The position numbers and the translations under genes are program-made. DNA of 32,568 nt from Rhodococcus sp. (in: high G+C Gram-positive bacteria) (GTDB taxonomy: Bacteria; Actinomycetota; Actinomycetes; Mycobacteriales; Mycobacteriaceae), in assembly GCA_004211695.1 (NCBI GenBank), contig SEEV01000028.1, positions 1 through 32,568 of the forward strand, in the 5' to 3' direction. The stretch's first letter is position 1. The number at the start of each line of letters is the position of its first letter. The notes beneath the pieces were generated by a model. It made no database searches and was not told the DNA's origin. It saw only the letters and a program-made list of their open reading frames with translations. Shown one piece after another: positions 24,713 through 32,568 of this stretch.

Positions 24713-26014
24713 ATGACCACTACCGCAGTGCGGTCCACCGAGACGAATCCGGTCTCGAGACGTGCATGGCTGATCACCATTCTCTTGTTCTTGTTCATGC
24801 TGCTCAACTTCGCCGACAAAGCGGTACTCGGATTTGCCGGGGTACATATTCAGCGGGATCTGGGCATCACTCCGCAACAGTTCGGCCTCCTGCAGAGCTC
24901 CTTCTTCTGGTTGTTCGCCGTCGGTGCCATCGTGCTCGGAGCGCTGTCCACGCGAGTCAGTCTGCGTTGGCTGCTCGCAGGGCTGATGTTGGTGTGGGTT
25001 GTCACGATGGTTCCTCTCCTCGGCCCGGTGGGTTTCGGAGTGCTCCTCGCGTGCCGGATCGTTCTCGGGTTTGCGGAGGGCCCCGCCGCCGCGCTCGCTA
25101 CGCACTGCGTTCAATCCTGGTTTCCCGCCCACAAACGGGCATTGCCCCTGGGCATCACGACGTCCGGCGCCGCGATCGGACCGTTGCTCGCAGCTCCGAT
25201 CATGACGTGGGTCATCGCGACGTGGTCCTGGCATGCTGCCTTCGGCGTACTCATCGTCGCCGGCGGATTGTGGGCCGTCGTGTGGTTGATCTTCGGCAAG
25301 AACCCGCCATCCGACGTTCTCCAGGAGTCGAGTTCCGACAACAGTCCGTTGGCCGAGATCTCGCTCCGCGCAGTGCTGACCACGGGAACGGTCGTCGGTG
25401 TCGCCCTGTTGCTGTTCTTCTCGTACTGGTCGACCACGCTGAAGGTGGCGTGGCTGCCCGTCTATCTCTCCGACGGACTGGGATACGACACGCTCACCAC
25501 CGGTCGCCTGATCATGATTCCGTATGCCGTCGCCGCTGCCGCATCGATGGCGGTGGGGTGGTTGTCGAATCGGCTTGTCTCACGAGGCACGTCCCGGCGG
25601 GTGGCACGGGGCTATCTGGCCGGCGGCCTGATCGTCCTTTCGGGCCTGTCGATGGCCGGCTTCACCGCACTGCCGACGGGCTGGCTTCAGATGGCCCTGA
25701 TCACCGTGTCATTCTCGGCGAACACTGCGGCGTATGTGGTCGCATTCGCGGCAATCGGCGACGTCGTGCATCCACGCAAGCGCGGGATGGTCCTGGGATG
25801 CATCGTTGCGTTCTACAGCATGGCGGGTGTCATCGCGCCACTGCTTCTCGGCTACTTCGTCGGAAATGCGGCAGACAGGATCTCCGGGTACCAACAGGGA
25901 TTCCTGATCACCGGCCTGCTGATGGCCATCGGCGGTGCCGCCGCAACGTTCCTGGTGCGTCCCGACCGGGACGCCGCGAGGTTCGCGGCACGGGCTGAGC
26001 AGGCACCACGATGA
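24713..26014 (+). CDS. MFS transporter, organic-acid type (paralogue of the 6950 gene)
   Basis: This 433-residue, about 12-helix carrier has FMLLNFADKAVLGFAG in the first helix, ACRIVLGFAEGPAAALATH in helix 4 and PAHKRALPLG after it. These are the same landmarks as in the cluster A transporter, so the two derive from one ancestor. It likely imports the acid used by cluster B with protons. ATG 24713 is preceded by GGAG (24702-24705); the frame opens at 24605 inside the crotonase gene but that part is not membrane-like. Its end abuts the next ACAD. Confidence 0.92.
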   Translation: MTTTAVRSTETNPVSRRAWLITILLFLFMLLNFADKAVLGFAGVHIQRDLGITPQQFGLLQSSFFWLFAVGAIVLGALSTRVSLRWLLAGLMLVWVVTMVPLLGPVGFGVLLACRIVLGFAEGPAAALATHCVQSWFPAHKRALPLGITTSGAAIGPLLAAPIMTWVIATWSWHAAFGVLIVAGGLWAVVWLIFGKNPPSDVLQESSSDNSPLAEISLRAVLTTGTVVGVALLLFFSYWSTTLKVAWLPVYLSDGLGYDTLTTGRLIMIPYAVAAAASMAVGWLSNRLVSRGTSRRVARGYLAGGLIVLSGLSMAGFTALPTGWLQMALITVSFSANTAAYVVAFAAIGDVVHPRKRGMVLGCIVAFYSMAGVIAPLLLGYFVGNAADRISGYQQGFLITGLLMAIGGAAATFLVRPDRDAARFAARAEQAPR

Positions 26015-26073
26015 GCGCACCCTCACCGGACCAGCCGTATACGGGCGCCATATCAACCAACACGGAACTGGAA

Positions 26074-27273
26074 ATGAACACGACGCACGCAGTCACCGAC
26101 TTCCGCAACCGAGTGAACACCTTTTTCACCTGCGAAGTTCCACCTATTCTCGACCAGCACACCGAATTTCGCCCGCGCGGTTCCGCCTATCGGCGCGCGT
26201 TGTTCGACTCCGGACTAGCTGGGCTGAACATCCCTCGAATCTACGGCGGCCAGGGCATGCCGGACGAGTTCGAGTCCGCATTCGCAGCACTGAGCGTCGA
26301 GCGCACTCCGCCGGAGGACAAGGTCCACCAAGTTGGGGAACACCTCATCTTGCCCGTCCTCATCGAGTTCGGAGAACACGACCTGGCCGCCGAGTTCGGC
26401 TCCGCACTGCTTTCGGGCACCCAGATAGGGTGTCAACTGTTCTCCGAACCGGACGCCGGCTCGGATCTTCCCGGGGTACGCACTCGCGCCGTATCCGATG
26501 GCGGCGATCGTTGGATCGTCTCCGGGCAGAAGGTCTGGACCTCCTATGCGCAGTACGCCGACGTCGGAATCTTGCTCGCACGAACGGACCCCGAAGCGCC
26601 GAAACACAAGGGGCTCAGTATGTTCGTTCTCGACATGCACGCCCCCGGCGTCGAGGTTCGGCCATTGCGGCAGATGACCGGAGACAGCGAATTCAACGAG
26701 GTCTTCCTGGACGAGGTCCACATACCCAGCCACCGCATGATCGGCGCCCCTGGTGACGGGTGGAAGATCGCGACATCGGTCCTCGGACGCGAGCGGCGCT
26801 CGGTCAGCCGTTCCGGCAGTGCGTCCTCGCGCCGACCACTACCGGTCGACACACTCGTGCGATTGGCCGAGCACAACGGCCGCCTCGGCGAGTCGGCCGT
26901 GCAACAGGACCTCCTCGAAGCGTGGATGGGTGAGCGGGCCGCGGCGCTGATCAGCAGCAGGATCAGCGCCCGGACCCTAGCCGGCCACCTGCCGGGACCC
27001 GAGACCTCGCTGGGTAAGCTGCACCGCACCAGGAACGGCCAGCGCAACGCGCGCGTCGCCGCAGATCTCGCGTTCGCCGCCGGCGCGAGCTGGGACCTGT
27101 CGGACGCTGACACCGCCGCGCTGGCTCGCGAAATTCTCGACGCGCCCGGCCTCGGAATCGGAGGCGGAACCGATGAGATCCAACGCAACACGATCGGCGA
27201 GCGAATCCTCGGACTGCCCCGCGAACCCTCCCCGGAACGCGGCACACCGTTCAATCGCCTGAAGAACTCCTAG
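26074..27273 (+). CDS. Acyl-CoA dehydrogenase, GGTDEI-bearing subunit of the cluster B pair
   Basis: This 399-residue ACAD is close in design to the protein at 13713-14936. It has GLNIPRIYGGQGMPDEF, QLFSEPDAGSDLPG, VSGQKVWTSYAQYADVGILLART, FNEVFLDEVHIP and GGGTDEIQRNTIGERILGLPREP, with Glu368 in the catalytic-base position. The start is uncertain: ATG 26011 overlaps the MFS stop (ATGA) and would add 21 residues, while ATG 26074 has GGAACTGGAA before it and gives the N-terminus expected for the family. I prefer 26074. The partner subunit follows after 14 bp. Confidence 0.9.
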   Translation: MNTTHAVTDFRNRVNTFFTCEVPPILDQHTEFRPRGSAYRRALFDSGLAGLNIPRIYGGQGMPDEFESAFAALSVERTPPEDKVHQVGEHLILPVLIEFGEHDLAAEFGSALLSGTQIGCQLFSEPDAGSDLPGVRTRAVSDGGDRWIVSGQKVWTSYAQYADVGILLARTDPEAPKHKGLSMFVLDMHAPGVEVRPLRQMTGDSEFNEVFLDEVHIPSHRMIGAPGDGWKIATSVLGRERRSVSRSGSASSRRPLPVDTLVRLAEHNGRLGESAVQQDLLEAWMGERAAALISSRISARTLAGHLPGPETSLGKLHRTRNGQRNARVAADLAFAAGASWDLSDADTAALAREILDAPGLGIGGGTDEIQRNTIGERILGLPREPSPERGTPFNRLKNS

Positions 27274-27287
27274 ATCGAGGACGAGCA

Positions 27288-28448
27288 ATGACGACGATCA
27301 CCCCATTCACGACGGCGACCGACGAGCGCGCTGAGCTCTCCGCTGCGGTCCGCCGCCTGCTCGCCATCCGACACGACGAGCGGGCCGTCCGGAACTGGAT
27401 GGAATTCCCCGACGACTACGACCGCGGTCTGTGGTCAGAACTCGCAACCGGCATGGGAGTCACCGCCATGCTCATCAGCGAGGAACATGGCGGTGCCGGG
27501 TTCTCGGCGGCCGACCTCGCACCCGTATTCGAGGAGGCCGGTCGAGCGCTGTACGGCGGCCCGCTGCTGTCGACCGTACTCGCGACGGCGCTACTTCAGG
27601 CGTCCGGCGACGAGTCCGCCTGCACGCGCTACCTTCCCGCCATCGCGGACGGAACGATCACGGCAGCCGTCGCACTGAGGGAAGAGGAAAAGTCTCCGAG
27701 CGCCGAGCGCTCGTCCGCACACGACCCCATCGCGACCCGTGCCGAACTCCGCGACGGCAACTGGTTCCTCACCGGAACCAAGACAAACGTAATCGATGGC
27801 TACACAGCGGAACTCGCCATCGTCACCGCGCGTAGCGATGCGGGAACCGGACTCTATGCCGTCGTCCCGGCACAAGGTGGCGGTGTCCAGCGGAATCCGC
27901 TGGCCACCATGGACCTCACCCGCAAGCAGGCCCGCCTCGCTTTCGTCGACACACCGGCTGTCCCCGTCGGCCCCGCCTCGGGAGCCTCCACCGCGCTCGC
28001 GACAGCCCTGAATCTGGGCGCCTTCGTCTTTGCCGCCGAATGCCTGGGAACTGCACGATCGGCCCTCTCCCAGGCCGTCGACTATGCATGTTCACGCCGG
28101 CAATTCGGCCGCCCGATCGGCAGCTTTCAGGCCGTCAAACACCGACTCGCCGACATGTGGTTCGCCCTCGAAACCGCTGCCGTCGTGCTCGACGAGGCGG
28201 TACAGGGAATCGACCGCGACGGAGAACCCGCTCCGCTCGATACCGAACATGCGCTCCTCGCCTGTGTCGAGGCGCTCTCGGTGTGCGCGCAGGGAAACAT
28301 CTCGGTCCATGGCGGGATCGGTTTCACCTGGGAACATCCCGCGCATCTGGCGTACCGCCGAGCACGTAGCGCCCAGACACTGCTCGGTCCGCTGCAACGT
28401 CACCGAGATCGGCTGTCCGACCTGGCGGGCCTGCGAGGCTCCGGATAG
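27288..28448 (+). CDS. Acyl-CoA dehydrogenase, partner subunit of the cluster B pair
   Basis: This 386-residue smaller-chain ACAD has MGVTAMLISEEHGGAG, ADLAPVFEEAGRALYGGPLLSTV, SRRQFGRPIGSFQAVKHRLADMW and SVHGGIGFTWEHPAHLAYRRA. These are the same landmarks, in the same order, as the protein at 12619-13716. No GGTxEI motif is present. It is expected to form an alpha2beta2 enzyme with the protein from 26074-27273. ATG 27288 is preceded by GAGGACGAG. A 128-bp gap follows with no recognisable promoter or terminator. Confidence 0.92.
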   Translation: MTTITPFTTATDERAELSAAVRRLLAIRHDERAVRNWMEFPDDYDRGLWSELATGMGVTAMLISEEHGGAGFSAADLAPVFEEAGRALYGGPLLSTVLATALLQASGDESACTRYLPAIADGTITAAVALREEEKSPSAERSSAHDPIATRAELRDGNWFLTGTKTNVIDGYTAELAIVTARSDAGTGLYAVVPAQGGGVQRNPLATMDLTRKQARLAFVDTPAVPVGPASGASTALATALNLGAFVFAAECLGTARSALSQAVDYACSRRQFGRPIGSFQAVKHRLADMWFALETAAVVLDEAVQGIDRDGEPAPLDTEHALLACVEALSVCAQGNISVHGGIGFTWEHPAHLAYRRARSAQTLLGPLQRHRDRLSDLAGLRGSG

Positions 28449-28576
28449 CAGACCTCGCCTCGGCGTCGACGTCGTCCCGGACAGTCCCCCGGATCCTCGG
28501 CTGACGTACTCATTTTCATCACCGACCCTCGGCGGCACGATTGCGTGCCCCGCATCTGCCAGACGAAGGAATAAAC

Positions 28577-29734
28577 ATGCAGCGCAATGTATTCGACCGG
28601 GAACATGAAGACTTCCGTAGAGTCATCCGTGACTTCATCGAGTCGGAGGTCAGCCCGAACTTCACCGAGTGGGAGCGCGAGGGCATGGTGCCGCGCGACT
28701 TCTACCGCCAGCTCGGCAAGCTGGGCGTACTGGGAATGACTGTGCCCGAGTCGTACGGCGGGGCAGGTGAAACCGGCTTCAAATACCAGGTGGTGCTGGT
28801 TGAGGAGACCGCACGTGCCGCAGTCAGTTTCGGTGCGTATGGCGTGCACACCGGCCTGGTTCTGCCCTACCTGCTCGCTTACGGCACCGAGGAGCAGAAG
28901 CAGCGCTGGCTGCCAGGGTTCGTCAGCGGCGACATGATGACCGCCATCGCGATGACGGAACCGGGAACCGGTTCGGATCTCGCCGGAATCAGGACCAACG
29001 CCCGATTGTCGGAGGACGGCAGGCACTACATCCTCAACGGCGCCAAGACTTTCATCACCGGCGGCGTCCAGGCCGACCGCGTCCTCGTGGTCTGCCGCAC
29101 ATCCCCGGCCACCGAGGAGAACCGGCGCGCCGGCCTGAGCATCCTCGTGGTGGACGCTGCCAGCGAGGGGTACAAGGTGGGCCGCAAGCTCGAGAAGATC
29201 GGCTTGCGTGCCTCCGACACGGCGGAGCTCTCCTTCACCGACGTCAAGGTGCCCGCCGAGGATATGCTCGGCGCCGAAGGCGCGGCGTTCGGCTACCTGG
29301 CCAACAACCTGCCTCAGGAGCGCCTGATGATCGCGGTCGGCACCACCGCCGCTGCCGCCAGTGCAATCACGTTCGCCTGCGACTACGTCCGCGACCGCAA
29401 GGTGTTCGGCCAGCCCGTAGGGGACTTCCAGAACACCAAGTTCGTCATCGCCGAATGCATCGCCAAACAGGAGGCCGCGCAGGCAATGGTGGACAAAGCC
29501 ATCGAACTACACGAGACGGGCGATCTCAGTATCGCCGACGCCGCCAAGGCGAAGTTGTTCTGCAGCGAGAACGCGGGCGAGATCATCGACAAGTGCTTGC
29601 AGCTGCACGGCGGCTACGGCTACATGCTCGAGTACCCCATCGCCCGGCTGTACACCGACACCCGCGTCTCACGCATCTACGGCGGCACCAATGAGGTCAT
29701 GAAGACCATCATCGCCAAGTCTGCCGGGTTCTGA
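28577..29734 (+). CDS. Acyl-CoA dehydrogenase, homotetrameric type
   Basis: This 385-residue ACAD has all standard motifs in one chain: GMTVPESYGGAG, AMTEPGTGSDLAG, NGAKTFITGG, GQPVGDFQNTKFVIAE, LHGGYGYMLEYPIARLYTD and IYGGTNEVMK, with Glu373 as presumed base. It closely resembles the ACAD at 3280 and differs from the paired enzymes. It would dehydrogenate a simpler, shortened intermediate. ATG 28577 follows GAAGGA (28565-28570); the upstream frame from 28541 lacks a ribosome site. It lies between the ACAD pair and the thiolase gene in cluster B. Confidence 0.94.
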   Translation: MQRNVFDREHEDFRRVIRDFIESEVSPNFTEWEREGMVPRDFYRQLGKLGVLGMTVPESYGGAGETGFKYQVVLVEETARAAVSFGAYGVHTGLVLPYLLAYGTEEQKQRWLPGFVSGDMMTAIAMTEPGTGSDLAGIRTNARLSEDGRHYILNGAKTFITGGVQADRVLVVCRTSPATEENRRAGLSILVVDAASEGYKVGRKLEKIGLRASDTAELSFTDVKVPAEDMLGAEGAAFGYLANNLPQERLMIAVGTTAAAASAITFACDYVRDRKVFGQPVGDFQNTKFVIAECIAKQEAAQAMVDKAIELHETGDLSIADAAKAKLFCSENAGEIIDKCLQLHGGYGYMLEYPIARLYTDTRVSRIYGGTNEVMKTIIAKSAGF

Positions 29735-29793
29735 CCGCTCGGACTTCGGCAGCCTCGAGTAAGTCCCCATCCGACGAAATCAGGAGTTTGACA

Positions 29794-30981
29794 GTGACAC
29801 GAAAGGTCCACGTGGCCGGGGTCGGAATGATCCCGTTCACCAAGCCCGGCAAGAGCGAAAACTACGACATCATGGGCGGCCGAGCCGCGCGCGCCGCGCT
29901 GGCGGACGCGGGCGTCGACTACTCACTGATCCGGCAGGCCTACGTCGGCTACGTGTACGGCGACTCCACGGCCGGTCAGGCCGCGCTCTACGGCGTCGGC
30001 CTCACCGGAATCCCGATCATCAACGTCAACAACAACTGTGCCACCGGCTCGTCCGCGCTGTTCCTGGCCCGCCAGGCAGTTGCCAGCGGCGCCGTCGAGT
30101 GCGCACTGGCCGTCGGGTTCGAGCAGATGAGGCCCGGGGCGCTCAAGCGGGTCTGGGACGACCGCCCGGCGCCGATGCTCCGCTTCAACAACCTCATGGC
30201 GGACCTACAGGGGTACGACGAAGCCACCCCGGGTGCGGCCCAGATCTTCGGTGGCGCAGGCGTTTCCCACATGCGCAAGTACGGCACCAAACCGGAGACC
30301 TTCGCCAAGATCTCGGTCAAAGCCCGCAAGCACGCGGCCCATAACCCCAACGCGGTGTTCCGGGACCTACTCACCGAAGAACAGGTCCTCGATTCGCCGC
30401 ACATGTTCGGACCACTGACCCGCTTCCAATGCTGCCCGCCCACCTGTGGTGCCGCCGCCGCGGTGGTGTGCAGCGAGGACTTTGCCCGCAAGCACGGTCT
30501 TGCCGCGGACGTCGTCATCGAAGCCCAGGCGCTCACCACCGACACCCCGAGCACGTTCGAGGCACGCGACATGATGCAGCTGGTCGGATACGACATGACC
30601 GCCGCCGCGGCCGCCCAGGTGTACGAGGCAGCGGGCATCGGTCCCGAGGATGTTCAGGTCGTCGAGCTGCACGACTGCTTCACGGCTAACGAACTCATCA
30701 CCTACGAGGGCCTCGGGCTGACACCCGAGGGGACCGCCGAGAAGTTCATCCTCGACGGCGACAACACCTACGGCGGCCGTGTCGTGACCAACCCGTCGGG
30801 CGGCCTGCTGTCCAAAGGCCACCCATTGGGCGCCACGGGGTTGGCGCAGTGCGCCGAACTGGTGTGGCAATTGCGCGGCCGGGCCGAGGCCCGCCAGGTC
30901 GACGGGGCCCGCATCGGCCTGCAGCACAACCTCGGTCTCGGCGGCGCCTGCGTTGTAACCCTCTACAAGAAGGTGGACTGA
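29794..30981 (+). CDS. SCP-x type thiolase (lipid-transfer protein family)
   Basis: This 395-residue thiolase is of the SCP-2/SCP-x class: NNNCATGSSALFLARQA with nucleophile Cys82, VVELHDCFTANELITYE with His293 and Cys295, GGLLSKGHPLGATGLAQ with His343, and GLGGACVVTLY with Cys386. Eukaryotic relatives cleave 2-methyl-branched 3-ketoacyl-CoAs such as those from pristanic acid and bile-acid precursors, and actinobacterial ones act in sterol side-chain loss. Some bacterial relatives (Ltp2-like) are aldolases needing a DUF35 partner; no DUF35 gene is seen here, and the active-site set is that of a thiolase. The GTG at 29794 is preferred over a TTG at 29788 because CAGGAG (29781-29786) sits seven bases before it. 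Confidence 0.92.
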   Translation: MTRKVHVAGVGMIPFTKPGKSENYDIMGGRAARAALADAGVDYSLIRQAYVGYVYGDSTAGQAALYGVGLTGIPIINVNNNCATGSSALFLARQAVASGAVECALAVGFEQMRPGALKRVWDDRPAPMLRFNNLMADLQGYDEATPGAAQIFGGAGVSHMRKYGTKPETFAKISVKARKHAAHNPNAVFRDLLTEEQVLDSPHMFGPLTRFQCCPPTCGAAAAVVCSEDFARKHGLAADVVIEAQALTTDTPSTFEARDMMQLVGYDMTAAAAAQVYEAAGIGPEDVQVVELHDCFTANELITYEGLGLTPEGTAEKFILDGDNTYGGRVVTNPSGGLLSKGHPLGATGLAQCAELVWQLRGRAEARQVDGARIGLQHNLGLGGACVVTLYKKVD

Positions 30982-30982
30982 C

Positions 30983-31438
30983 GTGGCCATCGATCCCGCG
31001 GTCATCGGCCGCGAGCTCCCCGGACACGAGGCTGTCGTCGAACGCGGCCGGCTGCGGTTCTTCGCACAGGCCATCGGCGAGACCAATCCGATCTATTCGG
31101 ACGTCGAAGCCGCGAAGGCCGCCGGTCACCGTGACGTCGTGGTCCCCCCGACCTTCCTGTTCTGCCTGGACATGGACAAGCCCGATCCGTTCGGTCTCCT
31201 CCGTGACCTCGGCATCGACGTGCGGTACATCCTGCACGGCGAGCAGCGATTCGAGTACTCCGCCCCCGCCTACGCCGGCGACACGCTCAGCTACTCGGGT
31301 CGCGTGACCGACACCTATTCGAAGAAGAACGGTGCCCTGGACTTTCTGGTCCGCACCGTCGATGTCACCCGCGAGGGCAAGCCGATCGCACGACTGACCA
31401 ACACCCTGGTCGTCCGCAACCCGAAGGGGACCAAGTGA
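30983..31438 (+). CDS. MaoC-like hydratase, HadA-type partner subunit
   Basis: This 151-residue single hot-dog protein resembles the MaoC_dehydrat_N/HadA group: RFFAQAIGETNPIYSD (26-40), then VVPPTFLFCLDMD and LHGEQRFEYSAP. Where active hydratases have GDxNPxH, this protein has GETNPIY, so the catalytic Asp/His pair is missing and it should act as the substrate-binding partner of the next gene. The GTG start is one base after the thiolase stop, with AAGAAGGTGG upstream, and its own stop overlaps the next start (GTGA). The pair equals the two halves of the fused hydratase at 14951-15799. Confidence 0.9.
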   Translation: MAIDPAVIGRELPGHEAVVERGRLRFFAQAIGETNPIYSDVEAAKAAGHRDVVVPPTFLFCLDMDKPDPFGLLRDLGIDVRYILHGEQRFEYSAPAYAGDTLSYSGRVTDTYSKKNGALDFLVRTVDVTREGKPIARLTNTLVVRNPKGTK

Positions 31439-31818
31439 AGACCGGCGACACCCTTCCCCCACTGGAGCTTTCCGACATCAGCCGCACCACGCTCGCCCTC
31501 TACGCCGGCGCCTCGGGCGACCACAACCCGATGCACATCGACCTCGACGTGGCCCGCTCCGCCGCCCTCGACGATGTGTTCGCGCACGGCATGCTGTCGA
31601 TGGCCTACCTCGGCCGGCTGCTGACCAACTACGTTCCGCAAGAACGCATCCGCTCCTACGGTGTGCGCTTCGCCGCCATCACCCCGCTACACGCCCGGCC
31701 GATCTGCACCGGGACCGTCGTCGAGGTCGAGGACGGCCTGGCACACCTCGACCTCACCGTCACCCTCACCGACGGCACCGTCACGTTACGTGGCGACGCC
31801 GTCATCGCTACCCCCTGA
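31435..31818 (+). CDS. MaoC-like hydratase, catalytic HadB-type subunit
   Basis: This 127-residue hot-dog protein has the intact hydratase motif YAGASGDHNPMHID (23-36), with Asp29 and His34 as catalytic pair, followed by VFAHGMLSMAYLGRLLT. It hydrates 2-enoyl-CoA, probably as a heterodimer with the coupled HadA-like protein. The start is GTG (31435), overlapping the preceding stop by four bases. It lies 28 bp before an SDR gene, which would oxidise its 3-hydroxyacyl-CoA product. Confidence 0.92.
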   Translation: MKTGDTLPPLELSDISRTTLALYAGASGDHNPMHIDLDVARSAALDDVFAHGMLSMAYLGRLLTNYVPQERIRSYGVRFAAITPLHARPICTGTVVEVEDGLAHLDLTVTLTDGTVTLRGDAVIATP

Positions 31819-31846
31819 TCCTCCCCCGATCGAAAGGACACCCGTC

Positions 31847-32568
31847 ATGGGCAAGCTCGACAACAGGACCGCCGTCGTCACCGGATCCGGTCGCGGCATC
31901 GGCCGCGCCATCGCCATGAAGTTCGCCGCCGAAGGCGCCCGGGTCGTGGTCAACGACCTCGACCCGGGACCGGCCAAGGAAACCGTCGAGGACATCATCG
32001 CCGCCGGCGGCAACGCGATCGCCTGCGCCGGCTCCGTCACCGAGGAAGGCTTCGCCGACCGCTTCGTCTCCACCGCCGTCGACACCTTCGGCGGCCTCGA
32101 CATCATCGTCAACAACGCCGGATTCACCTGGGACAACGTCATCCAGAAGATGACCGACGAGCAATGGGACACCATCCTCGACCTACACCTGAAGGCGCCG
32201 TTCCAGATCCTGCGCGCGGCGCATCCCTACATCAAGGCCAACCCCACCGACTACCACCGCAAGGTCGTCAACATCTCCTCCAACGCCGGCGTCGTCGGCA
32301 ACGCCGGCCAGTCCAACTACGCCGCCGCCAAGGCCGGCATCATCGGCCTGACCAAAACCCTTGCCCGGGAGTGGGGCCGTTACAACGTCAACGTCAACGC
32401 CGTCGCCTACGGACTGATCAACACCCGCCTGACGAAGGGGTCGGCAGACGGCAACTCCACCATCGACATCGAAGGCCGCGAGATCAAGGTCGGCGTCAAC
32501 CCGCAGCTGCTCGCCGCGGCCGAGCGCATCATTCCACTGGGACGGGCCGGACGACCGGACGAGGCCGC
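31847..32568 (+). CDS. SDR-family 3-hydroxyacyl-CoA dehydrogenase / FabG-like, partial at window end
   Basis: The first 240 residues are visible and the frame is still open at the last base. TGSGRGIGRAI (12-22) binds the nucleotide, followed by NNAG (89-92), Ser144/145, and YAAAK with Tyr158 and Lys162, all intact. The length and segments (VNISSNAGVVGNAGQSN, LGRAGRPDE) fit FabG-like or 3-hydroxyacyl-CoA dehydrogenases of about 260 residues, so only a short C-terminal piece is cut off. ATG 31847 follows GAAAGGA. Placed after the hydratase pair and the SCP-x thiolase, it supplies the missing oxidation step of cluster B. Confidence 0.9.
   Translation, partial: MGKLDNRTAVVTGSGRGIGRAIAMKFAAEGARVVVNDLDPGPAKETVEDIIAAGGNAIACAGSVTEEGFADRFVSTAVDTFGGLDIIVNNAGFTWDNVIQKMTDEQWDTILDLHLKAPFQILRAAHPYIKANPTDYHRKVVNISSNAGVVGNAGQSNYAAAKAGIIGLTKTLAREWGRYNVNVNAVAYGLINTRLTKGSADGNSTIDIEGREIKVGVNPQLLAAAERIIPLGRAGRPDEA

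Noticed and set aside
29794..30981. Ltp2-like aldolase of sterol side-chain degradation
   Set aside because: No DUF35-containing partner gene is nearby and the thiolase cysteines and histidines are intact.

Overview
The window is GC-rich DNA from an actinobacterium. The protein style (paired heteromeric acyl-CoA dehydrogenases, MaoC/HadAB-type hydratases, SCP-x type thiolase, many GTG starts, ATGA/GTGA gene overlaps) fits Rhodococcus, Gordonia, Nocardia or Mycobacterium; Rhodococcus is a guess from style, not shown by the sequence. Almost every gene belongs to CoA-dependent acid catabolism. I saw no tRNA, rRNA, CRISPR array, complete insertion sequence or convincing factor-independent terminator.

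Region 1 (40-5983): a double-domain TetR regulator faces a small operon of acyl-CoA ligase, acyl-CoA dehydrogenase (ACAD), a possible 21-residue leader ORF, enoyl-CoA hydratase-like protein and a cupin. A 19-bp palindrome lies in the divergent promoter region. Region 2 (5984-6949) holds no intact gene and looks decayed; one fragment resembles the helix-turn-helix of a serine recombinase.

Region 3 (6950-21301), cluster A: an MFS transporter, a TetR regulator, and an eight-gene minus-strand operon (ACAD pair, SDR dehydrogenase, MaoC hydratase, second ACAD pair, acyl-CoA ligase, thiolase), divergent from a plus-strand pair of crotonase and alpha-methylacyl-CoA racemase. Together they can activate an acid, set the stereochemistry at an alpha-methyl branch, dehydrogenate, hydrate, oxidise and cleave it. 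Four copies of the palindrome TCGACA-N4-TGTCGA lie in the four promoter regions of this cluster and nowhere else that I found, so the TetR at 8844-9623 probably controls the whole set.

Region 4 (21405-32568), cluster B: a LysR regulator followed by a plus-strand series of class III CoA transferase, crotonase, MFS transporter, ACAD pair, a single ACAD, SCP-x type thiolase, a HadA/HadB-like hydratase pair and an SDR that runs off the window. It mirrors cluster A, but activation would be by CoA transfer rather than by an ATP-dependent ligase.

The substrate cannot be read from the sequence. The racemase and two MFS acid-type carriers point to an imported, methyl-branched carboxylic acid (isoprenoid, sterol side-chain or 2-arylpropionate-like).
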